From NCBI RefSeq assembly GCF_035582795.1, contig NC_134365.1, forward strand, positions 133,637,077 through 133,701,076: a stretch of 64,000 nucleotides of DNA, in the 5' to 3' direction. Of this stretch, positions 11,601 through 24,700 are shown in pieces. A program made the translations under genes and the position numbers. Position 1 is the first letter of the stretch. Each line of letters begins with the position of its first letter. This DNA is from Mycteria americana (Eukaryota > Chordata > Aves > Ciconiiformes > Ciconiidae). Under the pieces are notes generated by a model that saw nothing but the letters and a program-made list of their open reading frames with translations, had not been told where the DNA came from and searched no databases.

Positions 11601-13566
11601 AGAAGTAAATGCATCATGTTCATTTGGCATATCCATGCATCCAGTCTTCGTAAATGTAGTAGGCCTCAATTCAGGCTTCAAGGTCTGCTGTCAACAGCTG
11701 GTGACTTTTCCAGGAGTAAAATTTCTCTATACAGAGCCTCCTGGAAGAAGATGACTGGAAAATACTGTAATTTAGCAAGAGAAACAAGTATTTTTTCAAC
11801 TGTTATACCTATTAAACATAATACGCAGCTTGTTTTGCACATTATTCTGATGATCAGTGGGAAGGCATAGCTCGAGAGCTTAATGGATGGGGAGAAAACT
11901 TTTGCTTCAGTGTTTGCTTGTAGATGTGTACTTTGAGATAACAAGAGTAATAAAATGCCATTCTTCAGGTGAAAAAAGGATTCTGTGCAGAGACCTGACT
12001 ACCTGGAAGTCTTACTTTCTCCACGTTGCACCATCACTTAGGTCTACATGTTTGTTGTAGGACGGATTAGCTTTGAAAGATTAGATATGGATATGGATGT
12101 GGACATGGATAAGAATGGAATTATTGATGGACCAGGGTCATCTTTACACTTCATTAAGCAACTGAATACTAAACATGACGGTGTCACATGCAGATGATTA
12201 ACAGCATTCCCACATCCACGTAGTTTTAAGGCTCTTCTTCTCGGCTGAAGCTGGGGGTGGTGTGTGATGGACACATGGAAAAGCAGAATGAAGAGCACAG
12301 ACCATTTTTATTATTAAGGTTGCTGAATGCTTGCCTTTAGAAGCCATTTTCAGTTGTGTTCAGCAGACGTTCACCAACCCTTAACCACTTGACTAGTATT
12401 GACTTCTGGTAGTTAGATGTTACACATGCATAATGAATAAGATACAAATACAGTATGGCTTTTGTGAGTCAGGTGAAAGGAAAAAAAAAGGTTCATCAGC
12501 TGCACTCACGACTGAAGCTACAGCATAAGCAGATATCTATAACTGTAGCTCAAACCTGTAGCTTGTTTGTGCTAGAGCTGTTACCCTTGGAGGATCACAA
12601 CTACTGAATCTCACATTTCCAGATAAGGTATGGTGTCAAATATGAGCTGGACTTCTCCACAGAAAGCATCCAGGCAGCCTGGGGATGAGCAATCACCTGA
12701 GATAAAGCAGCGCTGGAGGGAGTTGCTCTAAGAAATTGTCCTTTGCTTGATACTTTCACATCACTCTGAGGGGGACACAAGGGGACGAGTGTCACTTCTC
12801 ACTGTCCTTTTTTAATGTATCTAAGTGAAAGCTGGAGTCCAATTGTGCTAACATGAAAAATAATCTTTCTAAGCCAGGCACAGTGAAGGGAAGGATAACA
12901 ATACTAGGTGTAAGGCAGTGTTTTTCAGGTGTTTTGCTTTTGTCTCCTGACTTGCTGGTTATAATGGTAGGGTATTTACCAGCTTGTTTGTCATACTTAG
13001 ACCTATTGTATAATTTCTCACCTGTTAAGATCAGACTTTGATTATTTTATTGTAGTTTGTATTTTTACATGAAAAATGTTTTCATTGCTATTCAGTAACA
13101 GCTGAAAAAGTAATGCCATAAGAATATGAAATATTGTTCCTCCCAAATAAATGCCTTACTGTACAAGTGAAACTGAGCCCCTTTCCTTCTGACAGACACG
13201 TTGTAAGTGACACAAACTGATTATGTGACTACTAGGTGTGTGAAATGTTTTAGCTGTGCTGCAGTCATGGTCAGCAGGGTATTAGATTCTGACTGTAGAA
13301 ACATTAGGCAATGCACACCATTTCTAAGATATTTTGCTGTCATTTTCATTCAAACTACATCTCCCAAATCACATCTCACATATTCATGAGTATCATAGTT
13401 GCAATTCTGATCTTACAGGTTTGAGTTCACTAAGTTTTCAGAAAACCTAATTGTAAAATGTTTTTCTTCTACAAAATCATGTAGTATCATCCTTCTAAAT
13501 AATTTTATTCGTGAAAATAAATTAAATATTTCAGTTGTTATGATTATTGCCAGCATTGCCAGCAGG

Positions 13567-14110
13567 TGAAGGGAGGTGATCCTTCCCCCTCCTCTCAGCA
13601 CTGGTGAGGCCACACCTGGAGTACTGTGTTCAGCTCTGGGCTCCCCAGTACAAGAGAGGACATACTGGAGGGAGCCCAGTGAAGGGCCACAAAGATGATT
13701 AAGGCACTGGAGCATCTCTCCTGTGAGGACAGGCTGAGAGAGCTGGGACTGTTCAGCCTGGAGAAGAGAAGGCGCAGTGTGTATAAACAGCTGAAGGGAG
13801 GGTGCACAGAGGACGGAGCTCAGCTCTTTCCAGTGGTGCCCAGTGGCAGGACCAGAGGCAATGGGCACAAACTGAAACACAGGAGGTTCCCTCCAAACAT
13901 CAGGAAACACTCTTTCACTGTGAGGGTGTCGGAGCCCTGGCACAGGTTGGGCAGGGAGGTTGTGGAGTCTCCCTCCTTGGAGATATGCAAAGATGTCTGG
14001 ACATAGTCTTGGGCAACCAGCTCTAGGTAGCCCTGCTTGAGCATGAGGGTTATATCAGATGACCTCCAGAAGTTCCTTCCAACCTCAACCAGTCTGTAAT
14101 CCTGTGATTA
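13567..14110 (+). mobile_element. CR1 LINE, 5'-truncated copy, plus strand
   Basis: This follows the 3' part of the chicken repeat 1 (CR1) family: the block around GGCCACACCTGGAGTACTGT, then TGAGAGAGCTGGGACTGTTC and CAATGGGCACAAACTGAAAC, ending in CCTTCCAACCTCAACCAGTC and a degraded ATTCTGTG-type tail. It covers the end of the reverse-transcriptase ORF and the 3' untranslated part. The coding frame is broken. Compared with the family as I recall it, about 17 bases are missing near 13,775, where GAGGGGATCTCATCAA would be expected. It is an old, inactive copy. Open frames on the opposite strand here are shadows of the element. Confidence 0.95.
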
Positions 14111-17100
14111 TAGAATAGGAATTGTGAAGTTGATTTTCATATTTATTGTTACTGGGCATTAACATTGAGAAATTTTTTTTAAATGTTCCCGTATTTATTT
14201 ATTGTCTCAGCCCATTCCCTCCACCAAGGAATTTGTTTAAAATTAATGTATTTCTTTCAACATCGCAATTTTTGACAAATACTTTTTGTTAAAATGTTTT
14301 GCCAAAAAGTCTCCTGGCCATATATACTGATATGACAGAGGCTTCTTTTTCTTTTTAGTGAAATATAGGCATTCCTCTCAATCTTTACAATTTGATGTAG
14401 GTTCACACAGAGACAAAGACAAATGTGAGGCACGTTTGTATAATCATGTACGCTTGCAGGATGTGGGAGAAAATTGCACTTAAAATGCTCCGCTCAATAC
14501 AGCACAGTATTCTGCCTTGCCACACTGAACAAATGAAAAGGAGCTCCTAAGAATAACATGTATGATACAGAAAAATAGCTTAAGACATCTCTTGGTAAAC
14601 AATTTCAAGGAAGGTAGGAAGGTGACACAGCTCTGAGGAAGAATCTGCATCCTGGCCCCAGCCGTCACTCGGCTGCCTTGCTAATGCTTAGGCTTAAGAA
14701 TCAAAGGGTGCCCAGCAGTTAACGGCTCTAGATAAGCCAGCCCTGAGTCGTCATGGAGTGCCATCTGCAAATAGCTGGACTTTGCAATGCCACCTGATTT
14801 TGAGCCTCTTGATCTAACAAGCGAAAAGTACAGCTGGCGGTTGTGGCTGTATCAGGCTCACACCTTGCCCCAAGCACCTCAACCGCAGCGAGGGGCTGTC
14901 CCACCTCCCCTCCTCCCTTTCCCAGGTATGCCTCCTTGCCCCGCTGAGGGACAGACCCAACCTCAGGCTGTGCCAGCTTCGGGAGGTGAATCCGCAGAAG
15001 CAGAGAAGTGTTCCTACTTCCCCGCTCCTCACCAAAACAGCAAAGAGGTTACAGATCCTCTCCACAGCTGCGAAGGAACCAGGGTAATAGTGGAGCCACT
15101 CCTTTCAGCGTGAGATTTGTTCAGCCATATTAAAGGATCTTGTCTTTAAGCACAGTCTGACTGTAACTATAGCAGTAACTTCCTGATTCAGGTGGGACTT
15201 CATTTAAATCAGCACAATGTAAAGCAGGTTTAGGAACGTGACACCGGTTACCGGTTTCAAAGGACGGTCAGGGCGACTTGAACTGCGAAGTGGTGTGTTT
15301 TCTCCCACCAGCTACCACCTAAATTGCCTTCTCTTGAGAATATTACAGGTGTGTTATGATAAATCCTTTTGGGAGACACTACATCTCATTACAACTCAGC
15401 AACAACACCAGTCCTCTACCAATCAAGATTTTCACTGAACTGATTAGAAAACTTTTATGGCCCACTAGGGCAATCAAGACAAGTACACATCCATTTTAAA
15501 AACAAACAAAACCAAACAACCTTTGTAATCTTATGACTGTAAACATTTGTTTTATTGAGTGACTTGCATTCCCCCTACAGAGCAAAGCAGCTATTGCATC
15601 AAAAAGTCAGTGATTTAGTCAGAAAGGCAAACACTGGCATTGCCAGGAGAAAGAAGGCCTTTATAACCTTTAAAGCAGCATAATCTGACTGGACCTCCTG
15701 CCACCTTTCCAACTGGCAGTGCAGCAGAAGTGGATTTTATCTACCACTCTGGGATATTGCAGTGGGAACATCCAGTTGCTACGAAGCTCAGACTAGTGTT
15801 CCTTCATAAGACCACCATGATTACCCCAAACAAATAAGGGGACTAAAACTGAAAAATCTCCATGTCATTGTCAAATAAAACATTGTTTTCAAAATCATGT
15901 GAATGTATTCACAGATAAAAGCAGGCTGGGTGGGGCAGAGAGCATCATATCAAGGCATAGTTGCAGGACTCGGCTGGAGAGTGGTGCTGTGCTCTGTACC
16001 TCTGAGTGGCCCAGCTCTGGTGCTGGCAGAGGCAGGAGTAGTCATGCCACCAGGGCAGACTTGCTGCAAGCTCCGTTCTCTGCTAAAGGAGGCACTTAAA
16101 ACCAGCTACAATGGTTTTGTTTTGCTTTAATCATTAATCAAAGGCAAATAAAATGCAATGAAGGAGAGCAAACACACGCTGTCGCACAAATGCAAGCAGG
16201 TGTTTGAAACGCAGGGCAGGTTACCATGGCTAACCTGGGGGAATGGAGGTGGGGAGAGGGAGGATAGGAGCTCGGAAGGCAAAAAATTGCTTTCAGTGGG
16301 TAATTGCATTCACAGCAGAGATTCCTGAGTTTTTACCTCGTGCGAGCGAAGATCGTCATAGTCTCTGCTGAAGGTGGGTTGACATGTTACAGTATGTGAC
16401 TAGATTGTTTGAGCTGTGCAGTTTTAGACAAGTGGATGGCCGCTTGTGCTGGAAACGTTCCTGAAACTGTCTCCACAAGTCCTTTCCCTTCAGTAATTCT
16501 CCTGTATCACTGCAGTCTAGCTTACTCAGCAACATACTGCTGCAAGCTTGTTTTGTTCACAAGGAATACATCAGCACCGAAGGCAAACCTCTCTGGTGAG
16601 GCTGACAATGCAGTCCTCTGAAAAAAAGGCTTTGACAAGGAAGGAGGGAGTCCAGTCTGGTCTCCCAGTCACATGCTTACTTTGTAAGTATTTTTATAAC
16701 CATCAGTCCTGAAAACTGAAACTGAGATCCGAAAGAACAATTAGGAAGCAGGGAGAGAAAACAAGTTGGGTCATTGATAGTTAGATTTGTAGATAATGGC
16801 TATTAGTTAAAATGACAGCACCTGTAGCCCGATGGGGTACAGACTCAAAGGCTGTTAATGCACTACAAGTAACATGATTTGAGGATATGAAAAGAGAAAA
16901 ATCACAGTGTGATATTTAAGTCCTAGTTTCTACTTTGAAAACTGCCTTTTCAAGAGGGATAAGTCCGATACTCCCCATTCACATGCTAATTCCCTTGTTT
17001 CAACAAACTGGTATTCTCCTTCACCTGTTTACATTAGCATAAAATGAGGAGCTTGAATCTGCATTTTTCATAGGCTTCAAAAGACAACCAGGCTTCAAAA

Positions 17101-18308
17101 TTTCCAAAATGCAACTACTCGGGAATAGTTCATACATGCAAAATGCCGCAGTATTGTAAATGCAATGCTCATTTGCCTCCTGCATCCAGAATGTAATTTC
17201 CATTTTTATTTTAATCACTAGTGATCCATTGTTCCAAATTTCTTTAAATAAATGTCCCCCACTGCTGCCCATAGCTTTTGCAGAAACAATTTTGAATATT
17301 TTGCAGGCAAAAATAGCAGAAGTGTTGAAATTCATGCCATTCCTCTCCAGAGTAGATGACTGATGAAATGCACATTTCAAAGCCTGTGAAAATATGAGCC
17401 AGAAATAAATAGCAAATGAGATTATCCTTATATTGATTTCTCTGCAGTACATTCTGATTAACTGGCAAATCAAAGAGGTTTTTTTCCAGCTGCCCCACCA
17501 AGATCACATTCTTCATTCTCCTTATGTGTGGCTTCTGATAAGTAAGTGCTTCTTTTTGTTATCAGATACCTGGGGGCTTTTCTGCTCTGCTATCCAAAAA
17601 GCTTGGTCTTCTTCCTGTATGTCTGAACTTTCATCAAAACGTAGATTCTACTATTCTCTGTTCTCTACACCACAAAGTCTGTTGTCCAGATCTTTTACAG
17701 CCTATTTCAAAACCAGCACGTCTCGCTGAACGCATTCTGGTGCACTTGGTCCTTCTTCAGGTATTAAAGCAACCACCGGGACAATTTATCTGAGCCTGTG
17801 GGACATTTTCTATCACTAGAAGATTTTTTCAGAAGTCAAAACCACTGTGTTTATCTGAAAGACTTTCTGTGATATAATCAATGGTTAGTTCAAGGACTCT
17901 GTTGCTGGTGTTACGATGAGCTGTCTAGCCTGAAATTCTTCATGACGGTACCAAAATGTCTGAAGGACTAGAAGTCTAACCTGCCCTAATCATAAGTAAA
18001 AAACCCCGATGTTAATGATCAGTGTGACACCAGTCTAGGTGTCATGACAGAGTGCAATATTATGCCTTTACCTTTGTTCTGATGGGAATGTGCAGCTAAC
18101 TTTCAAACACTAAACAGCAGCCCAGATGTTCAGCTGCCTGTGACCGAAGGCTTGCTTTTGCAGTGGCACAGCTGTGATGCCTGGGCTGAGTTTTGCTTAG
18201 AAAGTTGTTGTCCAGCTGCAAGAAAGAGTGTAAGCTAAAGCCACGTGAAAGTAAGTACGCAGGCAGAATTGAAATTGTAGAGGCAGTAAGAGTTAGCTGG
18301 AAAATACT
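14111..18308. other. Intergenic stretch with no gene seen
   Basis: AT-rich non-coding DNA. The part at about 17,020-17,480 is open for 150 codons on the minus strand, but its translation matches nothing I know. The DNA is rich in octamer- and homeodomain-like words and could be a conserved non-coding element; this cannot be judged without alignment. Confidence 0.55.
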
Positions 18309-18329
18309 GGGGGGGGGGGGGGGGGGGGG
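18309..18329 (+). repeat. Poly-G run of 21 bases
   Basis: An uninterrupted run of 21 G on the plus strand. Such runs are rare in vertebrate DNA, can form G-quadruplexes, and often have uncertain length in assemblies. Confidence 0.9.
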
Positions 18330-18790
18330 AGATGCAAGACCCTAAGAAAGAAGGCAGAGACTCAGCAGACAGGGATCACGACTGGACGAGGGATCACGAC
18401 TCTCTCCAAAGAGCCATGGAAATGAAAACTTCTCCTCCTGACCAACAGCTAGCTGCCTGCCTGCCCAGTAATACTTGTAATACTTAGCTGAGTAGCCTGT
18501 ACTTAAGTAATAGTTAATACTCAAGTAATACTTAGCTGAGTAGCCTGTTAGTTGTACCCATGTATTGTATGTGTTAGTTGATACAAATCGTTGCCGTTTG
18601 TTTTTAAACCTTGTAGTCTTTTGGCATAGTAGAAGGTGAGAAACCTTGAGCAAGTTGGCTCAAGACACGTTGAGAAAAGGTTGCAGGTGTGAGCACTAGT
18701 CCTTCCTCCTCTCCCTCTGCCCCGCTTCGTTTCTTCTTGCCACACAGTAAGACTTCAAGGCCTGAAGTTACCACATACCACCAACTAAAA
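18330..18790. mobile_element. Unresolved repeat-like segment, possible solo LTR
   Basis: This segment starts at a poly-G run and holds several internal duplications. It later has an AT-rich stretch (about 18,585-18,615) and a pyrimidine-rich stretch (about 18,700-18,735). The mix resembles an avian retroviral LTR in style. I cannot see matched TG...CA ends, a target duplication or a primer-binding site, and I see no viral coding sequence nearby. It is a weak call; it may be plain non-coding DNA. Confidence 0.2.
18371..18548. repeat. Cluster of short direct duplications
   Basis: GGGATCACGACT occurs at 18,372 and 18,390. A 24-base word beginning GTAATACTTAGCTGAGTAGC occurs exactly at 18,477 and 18,525, 48 bases apart. 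Related TAATACTT and AAGTAAT words fill the space between. The pattern is that of a local tandem duplication, possibly inside a longer repeat element. Confidence 0.8.
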
Positions 18791-21700
18791 CGGAGATGGA
18801 TAACATCATCACTAGATAGTATTGCTATCTAGCAGAAGGGGTTGCTGTGAAGGGGTGAAGAATTTTTCTCCACTAGTAAGTGGCATCAGCAGGCTCTCTC
18901 TAGGTGTATTTAAAGGGAGAATAAACTAGGACATTAAATTCTGACAGTGCCTCTTTAACCAGAAGAAGGAAGGAATAGGCTCTCGCTAGAGGGCACATTG
19001 AGCTTGGATTTTATACATCCTATTCCAAACCAAATGATAAGGTGAAAAACAGCAAGGTTGAAAACAGCTGCCCTGTAAGACTGAATCCTCCTAGATGGCA
19101 AATTGCAGCATGCCTTTAAAATGCTCCAACCCCTAGGCACCACAGACTATGGGGTAGGGCAGTGGGTTACGTTACTTCTCTGCGTGAAATAGAATTTTTC
19201 TTGTATCTGGTACCACGTCCATGAACACTGCAGAAGAACAAATCCCTGGGACAGTCATGTCTGGTACTTCATACAGGGGCAAGGAGAAAGGAGGCAGGAA
19301 AAATATCGCACAGTAGGCACATTCTCACTAACTGATGGCAAAATTCTCTAAAAGCTTTAATTTGAAGGAAACAACATACGGTATAGAGATCGGTGAGGGA
19401 CAAATTCAAGGACCGCTCCCCAGTGAAGACTGGGGGAAATTTCACATTAAGCATCAGGAACAGTATCTCCACGTACGTTTGGCAGGTAGTGTGGCACCAT
19501 AGGGGTAAATCTGTACAGTGCAACGGTTTGTTTTGAGGACTTGATGTCTGCATTATTCACATTTTGGCCTAGCTCTAGGCTGGTCCCGTGGGCTGAAAGC
19601 TGCTGGCAGCTGAGCAGCGCTAGGTGCGCTCCTGGAGCACATCTCCCCCTTGAGCTTCCCCCAAAAGGCATCTCGCCGGAGTGCTCAGAGATCAGCCCCT
19701 TGGGCAACACGATTAGGAGATTTGCTTCACAAATACTAATCCAATTTAAAACGTTACTGTAGACACATCCAGTCTGGCAAGCTGTAAAAATGCATCCCCG
19801 AGGAGTTGTTTGCTTTGTGCCAGGCAGGGGGTGGACTTCAACGCAAGCTGGAGAACCAGCCCAAGGTCCCCGCACCAGTGCCTCCACTTGGAGGGCAGGC
19901 TTCAAGAGCTATACGTGTATATAGCTTCACGTCCCAGAAGCGGTCTTGTGTTGGCAAGGCTGAAAGTCAGAGCAAAAGGCGCAATAGGAGTAACTTCACT
20001 GAATTTGTGATTTTTGCAACACAAAGGTGTACTGTGCGGTGAAGGAGTAGTGCCCACCTGGCAGGACTAGTACAGTAGGATCTGAGCAAGAACAACTGAA
20101 ACCGCTGCCCATCTCTGGGTTGATTTACGTTTTTCCTCTACACCGATGGTTAGAAGGTAAACCAGTTTTGATTCTTACTGCTTATGCTACTGGTAGCAGT
20201 GACAACAACAGTAACTCCTACTAAATATTTTGGGGAGTGTAAGTAAAACGATGGAAGGGATACAAATATTCTGTAAATATTGTTCTTTCAAAACAGGACC
20301 AGGAGGGGCTGCACCATGCATTATTTCCCCCCACATAAACCACAGATCCCCCTAACCTTGCAGCTGCGTGACCGCTGCTGGAGTGACAAGCCAGGTTCCC
20401 ATCACTTTGCGCAGACATTCCCCGAAGCAGCCGAAACGAGCCGTCCTCCAAAATTAAAGATGGCAAGACTAATTTAACTATAACTGAAGGCAAAGAAATG
20501 CAGCTTTGCGTGCTAATAAGAAATTGTAAGCTTACCAGTGACGGCAGGAAAATGCAACAGGAATACAATCTACGCGGAAGGAGACTGCGCCTCAAAGAAC
20601 CCCGTGCCTCCCGCGGGAGCCGCTCTCCGCTGCGCCCCGGCACCTGTGAGGCAAGGTAAGAAGGCGGTGAGTTGTTCAAGCGTGCCATCTAGTGACTGCC
20701 GTACGCTTGGCCGAGGACTGCCTAGGGCTAAGTCGCGACTTGCAGCGCCTACGTAGAGGAATTCCTCGCGCTTCTGCTTTTCAGAACAGCTGTACGTCCC
20801 AGATGTTGCGCTGGATGCTTCCAACTGCTGGTATGGCCGCAGTTGCTGGTAGTCTGGTTATTGGGGAAGGTCAGAGGGAGCGGGTTCAGCCTTCAGAGGC
20901 TACTTGGGTGGAGTGACCGAGCATTCAAGGGTTCGCGTCGCTCTGTAATCTGTGACATACCTGCCTGACCTTGGGGACGCTACATTCAGTTCCTCAGCTG
21001 TGAAGAAAAGTGGAAACGGGAGGGAGAGGAGCACAATTATTTTACCATGTTCCTTTTTTTCTTCCTTTCTAACCAGAGCGGGGAATTATCTCAAATACAG
21101 CGATTTTGACTTCATGAGCAGAATGAAGTTCCTTCTCAAGGTATAGCACTAAAGCCGCTGGAGAGACTGTAGAATAAAAATAAATTAAATGGGGGTGAAC
21201 TATATTTCCCATCGTGGCACAAATATGAACTCCAGCCTTTTTTGCTATCCCGGTGCCGGTGTGCTGGAACCTCTGAGCCTGAGGCTGCTGGGGAATTACT
21301 ACTGTTATCCTTGGCGACTGCCCCTCCTTCACCGACGCTTCTCTGGTAGCCCCCCTTCCCTTGCTCTGTTAGCCACTTCTGCACATGCAAATTTAAAAAG
21401 CTAAGCATGTTAGCTGCAAAAAATAATCAAGTTAACTTGATTTAGCTTTTACTGATGTATAGAACCACCAAAGACTAGACCAAACAGGCTTTGCTTGGCG
21501 GAAACACACAGTGAGAATAGTGCAGATGTGCATCAGGAAACAAAATGAGGCATTTTGCTCATTGAGAGCATCATGGGGATGCTTTAACATTTTTTTTCCA
21601 TGAGAAATATTTTACTTTTCTGATAATTATTTTCACAATTTAAAAAATTCACGTCTCTCCTAATAAGTCCTTTGATGTGTCCTAGAAGAGCAAAATGGGT

Positions 21701-24700
21701 ATCAGTTCTCTGCTAAAAAATATTTGAAAGGTGGGACAGTATAGACTACAAACCCAGGTGTTCTTCTACCTGCAATGTAGGACAAACAGATGCAAGAGGC
21801 AGGGGGAACATCACATTGCACATGCTTGCCATTTTCAATGGTTATCAATAATTGGAAAAAGAGAGAAAAACCCTCAGGTGGCTCAGGGATGGGGATAGCT
21901 GTTGCACATTGCCAGGCAGTCAGCCTGTAGTTTTCTGGGAATACAGGAGTTCAGACAGGGGGAAGATGGTCAGTCAAATTTTACTAATCATCTCTCACTG
22001 CAGATTTTTTTAGTGTGACACAATTACAGGCATCCTTCACCCAGCTTTGGGTGGTAGAAGAATACAGACAGAAGATAAGAAATTTGGAAGTAATTAATCA
22101 CGCGACTTTAAAGAAAAAGCAAACAGCCAGCTGGCACTTAGTGACACTTTTCTCACCTCTCCTTAGGAGAGGGTGTCATCAGAGATTGCTTGCTCGCGTG
22201 GAGGGAAAGCACCGGTAGCAAGTGTTGTCTCAGACAGCTACAACTGTTTACAGAGAGGATTTGCCTTAGTGTCAGGCAAATCTGTTTAGACTGTCAGTGG
22301 AAATCCAGCTTGAGGATGGGATAAGGTCAGTAATATTAGCCAAATCCTATTAAACTAATAAAGGATTCAGATCGCTTCCTCAAAAAGAGCCAGTCAAAGG
22401 GTGGGTTTAAGTCTAGAAAATTAAGAATTATAAATCCAAATTAAATCCTTTTAATCTCTCTCCATTTTATCAGCATTCTTTTCCTTGAGGGAGAGACAGG
22501 CTAAAAATGATGGTGGTGGTGTTGGTACGATACTAGCATTGTCTCCTCTGTAACGTTACAAAAGCAATTCAAAATCCCATTACAATCACTACAAGAAAAA
22601 TTGTAATTCATTCCTTTGCAAGGGATTCGCAAACACAGTTTTACTGAAGAAGCTGTATCCGAGGGCAGCATCCAGCAGAAGCAAGGCTAACCTGAGAGCC
22701 GGTTTCTTACACCACCCAGCTGCTGCTGGTTGCTGCCTTGTAACGCGATGAGCTGCGTTGGCTGTTCAGGAGTTGGAGGATCTGAACAAAGCACGCACCT
22801 GCCTGTTGCCGTCGAAGGGATGCTGTCTGCTGGGCCAACGCTTACAACAGGTCAATTTACATTAAAAATAGAGAATGGCTTGATAGCCCCAATGGTGATT
22901 CAGAAATATTGGTGTAAAAATTATAGTCAAATAGTTTTTATGTTGGATTGGACATAAATAACTCCCAAAACACTTCATTTGGCATGCGCAGCCTGGCATA
23001 CATGTGTTACTTCATACGGCTTTGGTACCAGTTTTGCATGTCGCTCAGTTAAATCTGTGCAAGTGGTTAAAAATGGAGAAATTACAGGAGGGATTTGTAT
23101 GTCTGTGCGCACACATTGGGAGAATTACCAAGAGTTAATAATTTTTAATGTTTTCTTTTTTAGTACTGTTGGGTAGCAAAGTAATTTACATCTGACATCC
23201 ACAATTGGCTGGTAAGAGAGCAACTAACATTTAACTGATTACTATTTTTAAGAGACTAATATTAGCTTCCAGAAGCTGGCTGATTTTCCGACGCATAATT
23301 ATACTGACAGTAAAGACCATCATAACCTCACAGCCACTTACCTGAGGGCTCCGAGCCGCCTTGGATCCCCAGCAGGCAGCCAAACAAGGTAGCAGCTCAC
23401 CAGGGGACTTTGTCGCACATCTCCCATTTTGGTGGTAGGGGCCGTTCTCCCCAGGCAGTCTGCAGGCGAGAGGCTGCCATCTTTAGGCCTCCAAAAAGAG
23501 AATTTCAAAGGGAGGAGGGAGCATGAAAGGAGGCTGCCTAGTAGAAAGAAGCGCCTAACCAAAAGGGTAAGAGAGGAAGAAAGAAACAGTTGGTTGAGCT
23601 TTATCTCCTTAACGTTATCCACAAGCAGACAACAGGCAGGACTCGGTCTGGCAGACAACCTAACAGCTTTGATCTTCCTTGCTCATGCAGCGTAGGTTCC
23701 TCAGCAACTCCCAAGGCAGCTGGCACTGCAGAAAAAATTACCCCCGAGTTGCCAGGTGTGTCTTTTGTAACACAATAGCCGCTCAGTAAGAACTGGAATG
23801 AAACGGCCAATGTATTTCTTGCAAAATAAGGGTTACTTGACCAGAGCTTGAAATTTGATCCTTTTTGGAAGTAAAAGATAAGGCACATAGGGAAAATAAA
23901 TAGCTTCAGAAAAATAAACAATCATCTCCAATCAAAAACATGAATTTTCATGTATTAGCCCCTCAGGCTCACTTGCTCATGCTCTCTTTTTCACGTTACA
24001 TATGAGCAGCAAGGGGGGATGCTCCATATAAGAGAGAGAAAAGAAGATGCTTTCACAGCTCTCGGGGTTCAACGTAGGAAATACTGCCTATAACCAAAGC
24101 AACCAATTCAGAAGTGAACAATTTCTCCTGAAGCACAGAAGTAGCAGCAGCTGATGTCATGAACAAAAGTAGGCAGGTGAACAGAAACAGAGCCACAGAA
24201 AAATGGATATGAGAATTGCAGTCCAGAATTTCAGAAGCAACAGTAATTCATAAGCAACGAGCTATAAAAAGCAAAACCGACTGAGAAAGGGAGTCATCGT
24301 CAGCTTGCATGAAAATGCAAATCCCTGCCACCTGTGTGTAGCATTTCTGGCAGGGTGAATGCTCCTTGATGGGTACGCACACAAATCACAAATGCTGCTT
24401 CTGTCAGGAAATGCAAGCTCTAGTTACATTAACCAGAAAAGACATTGAGAAGAAAGAACAATTAAGATACTGGAAGTGTTCAAAACAGGTTACCTAAGTC
24501 AGAGATATTAATCCACTAAGAGAATTCCCGAGTGCTGACTCACTTGTACCTGAAAGACAACTCCTACCTATCTCAGTGCAAACAGTTGCCATAGGTATCC
24601 GTGGACACATGAGAAGACAGGGCTGCCCAGAAAGAGCCACGTTTTCCTCTCCTAGGGCTTTGCAGGGCAGCCTTTCTGCCTAAAAGATGCTGCTTGACAA

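Larger units (their letters stand above)
4261..13566. other. Intergenic stretch with no gene seen
   Basis: AT-rich DNA with only short, unsupported open frames. It holds a 17-base exact tandem duplication (4,301-4,334) and a small hairpin (5,627-5,653). A GC-richer patch lies near 6,420-6,560, with no coding signal that I can recognise. A short GGATAT-like run is at about 12,082-12,112. No RNA gene was recognised. Confidence 0.6.

Noticed and set aside
13413..13943. 176-codon minus-strand open frame
   Set aside because: It runs antisense across a CR1 copy and into flanking DNA; the open frame is a shadow.
17021..17473. 150-codon minus-strand frame in AT-rich DNA
   Set aside because: No motif, odd composition and no neighbours or splice sites that would make an exon. 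It may be a conserved non-coding element but not a gene on present evidence.
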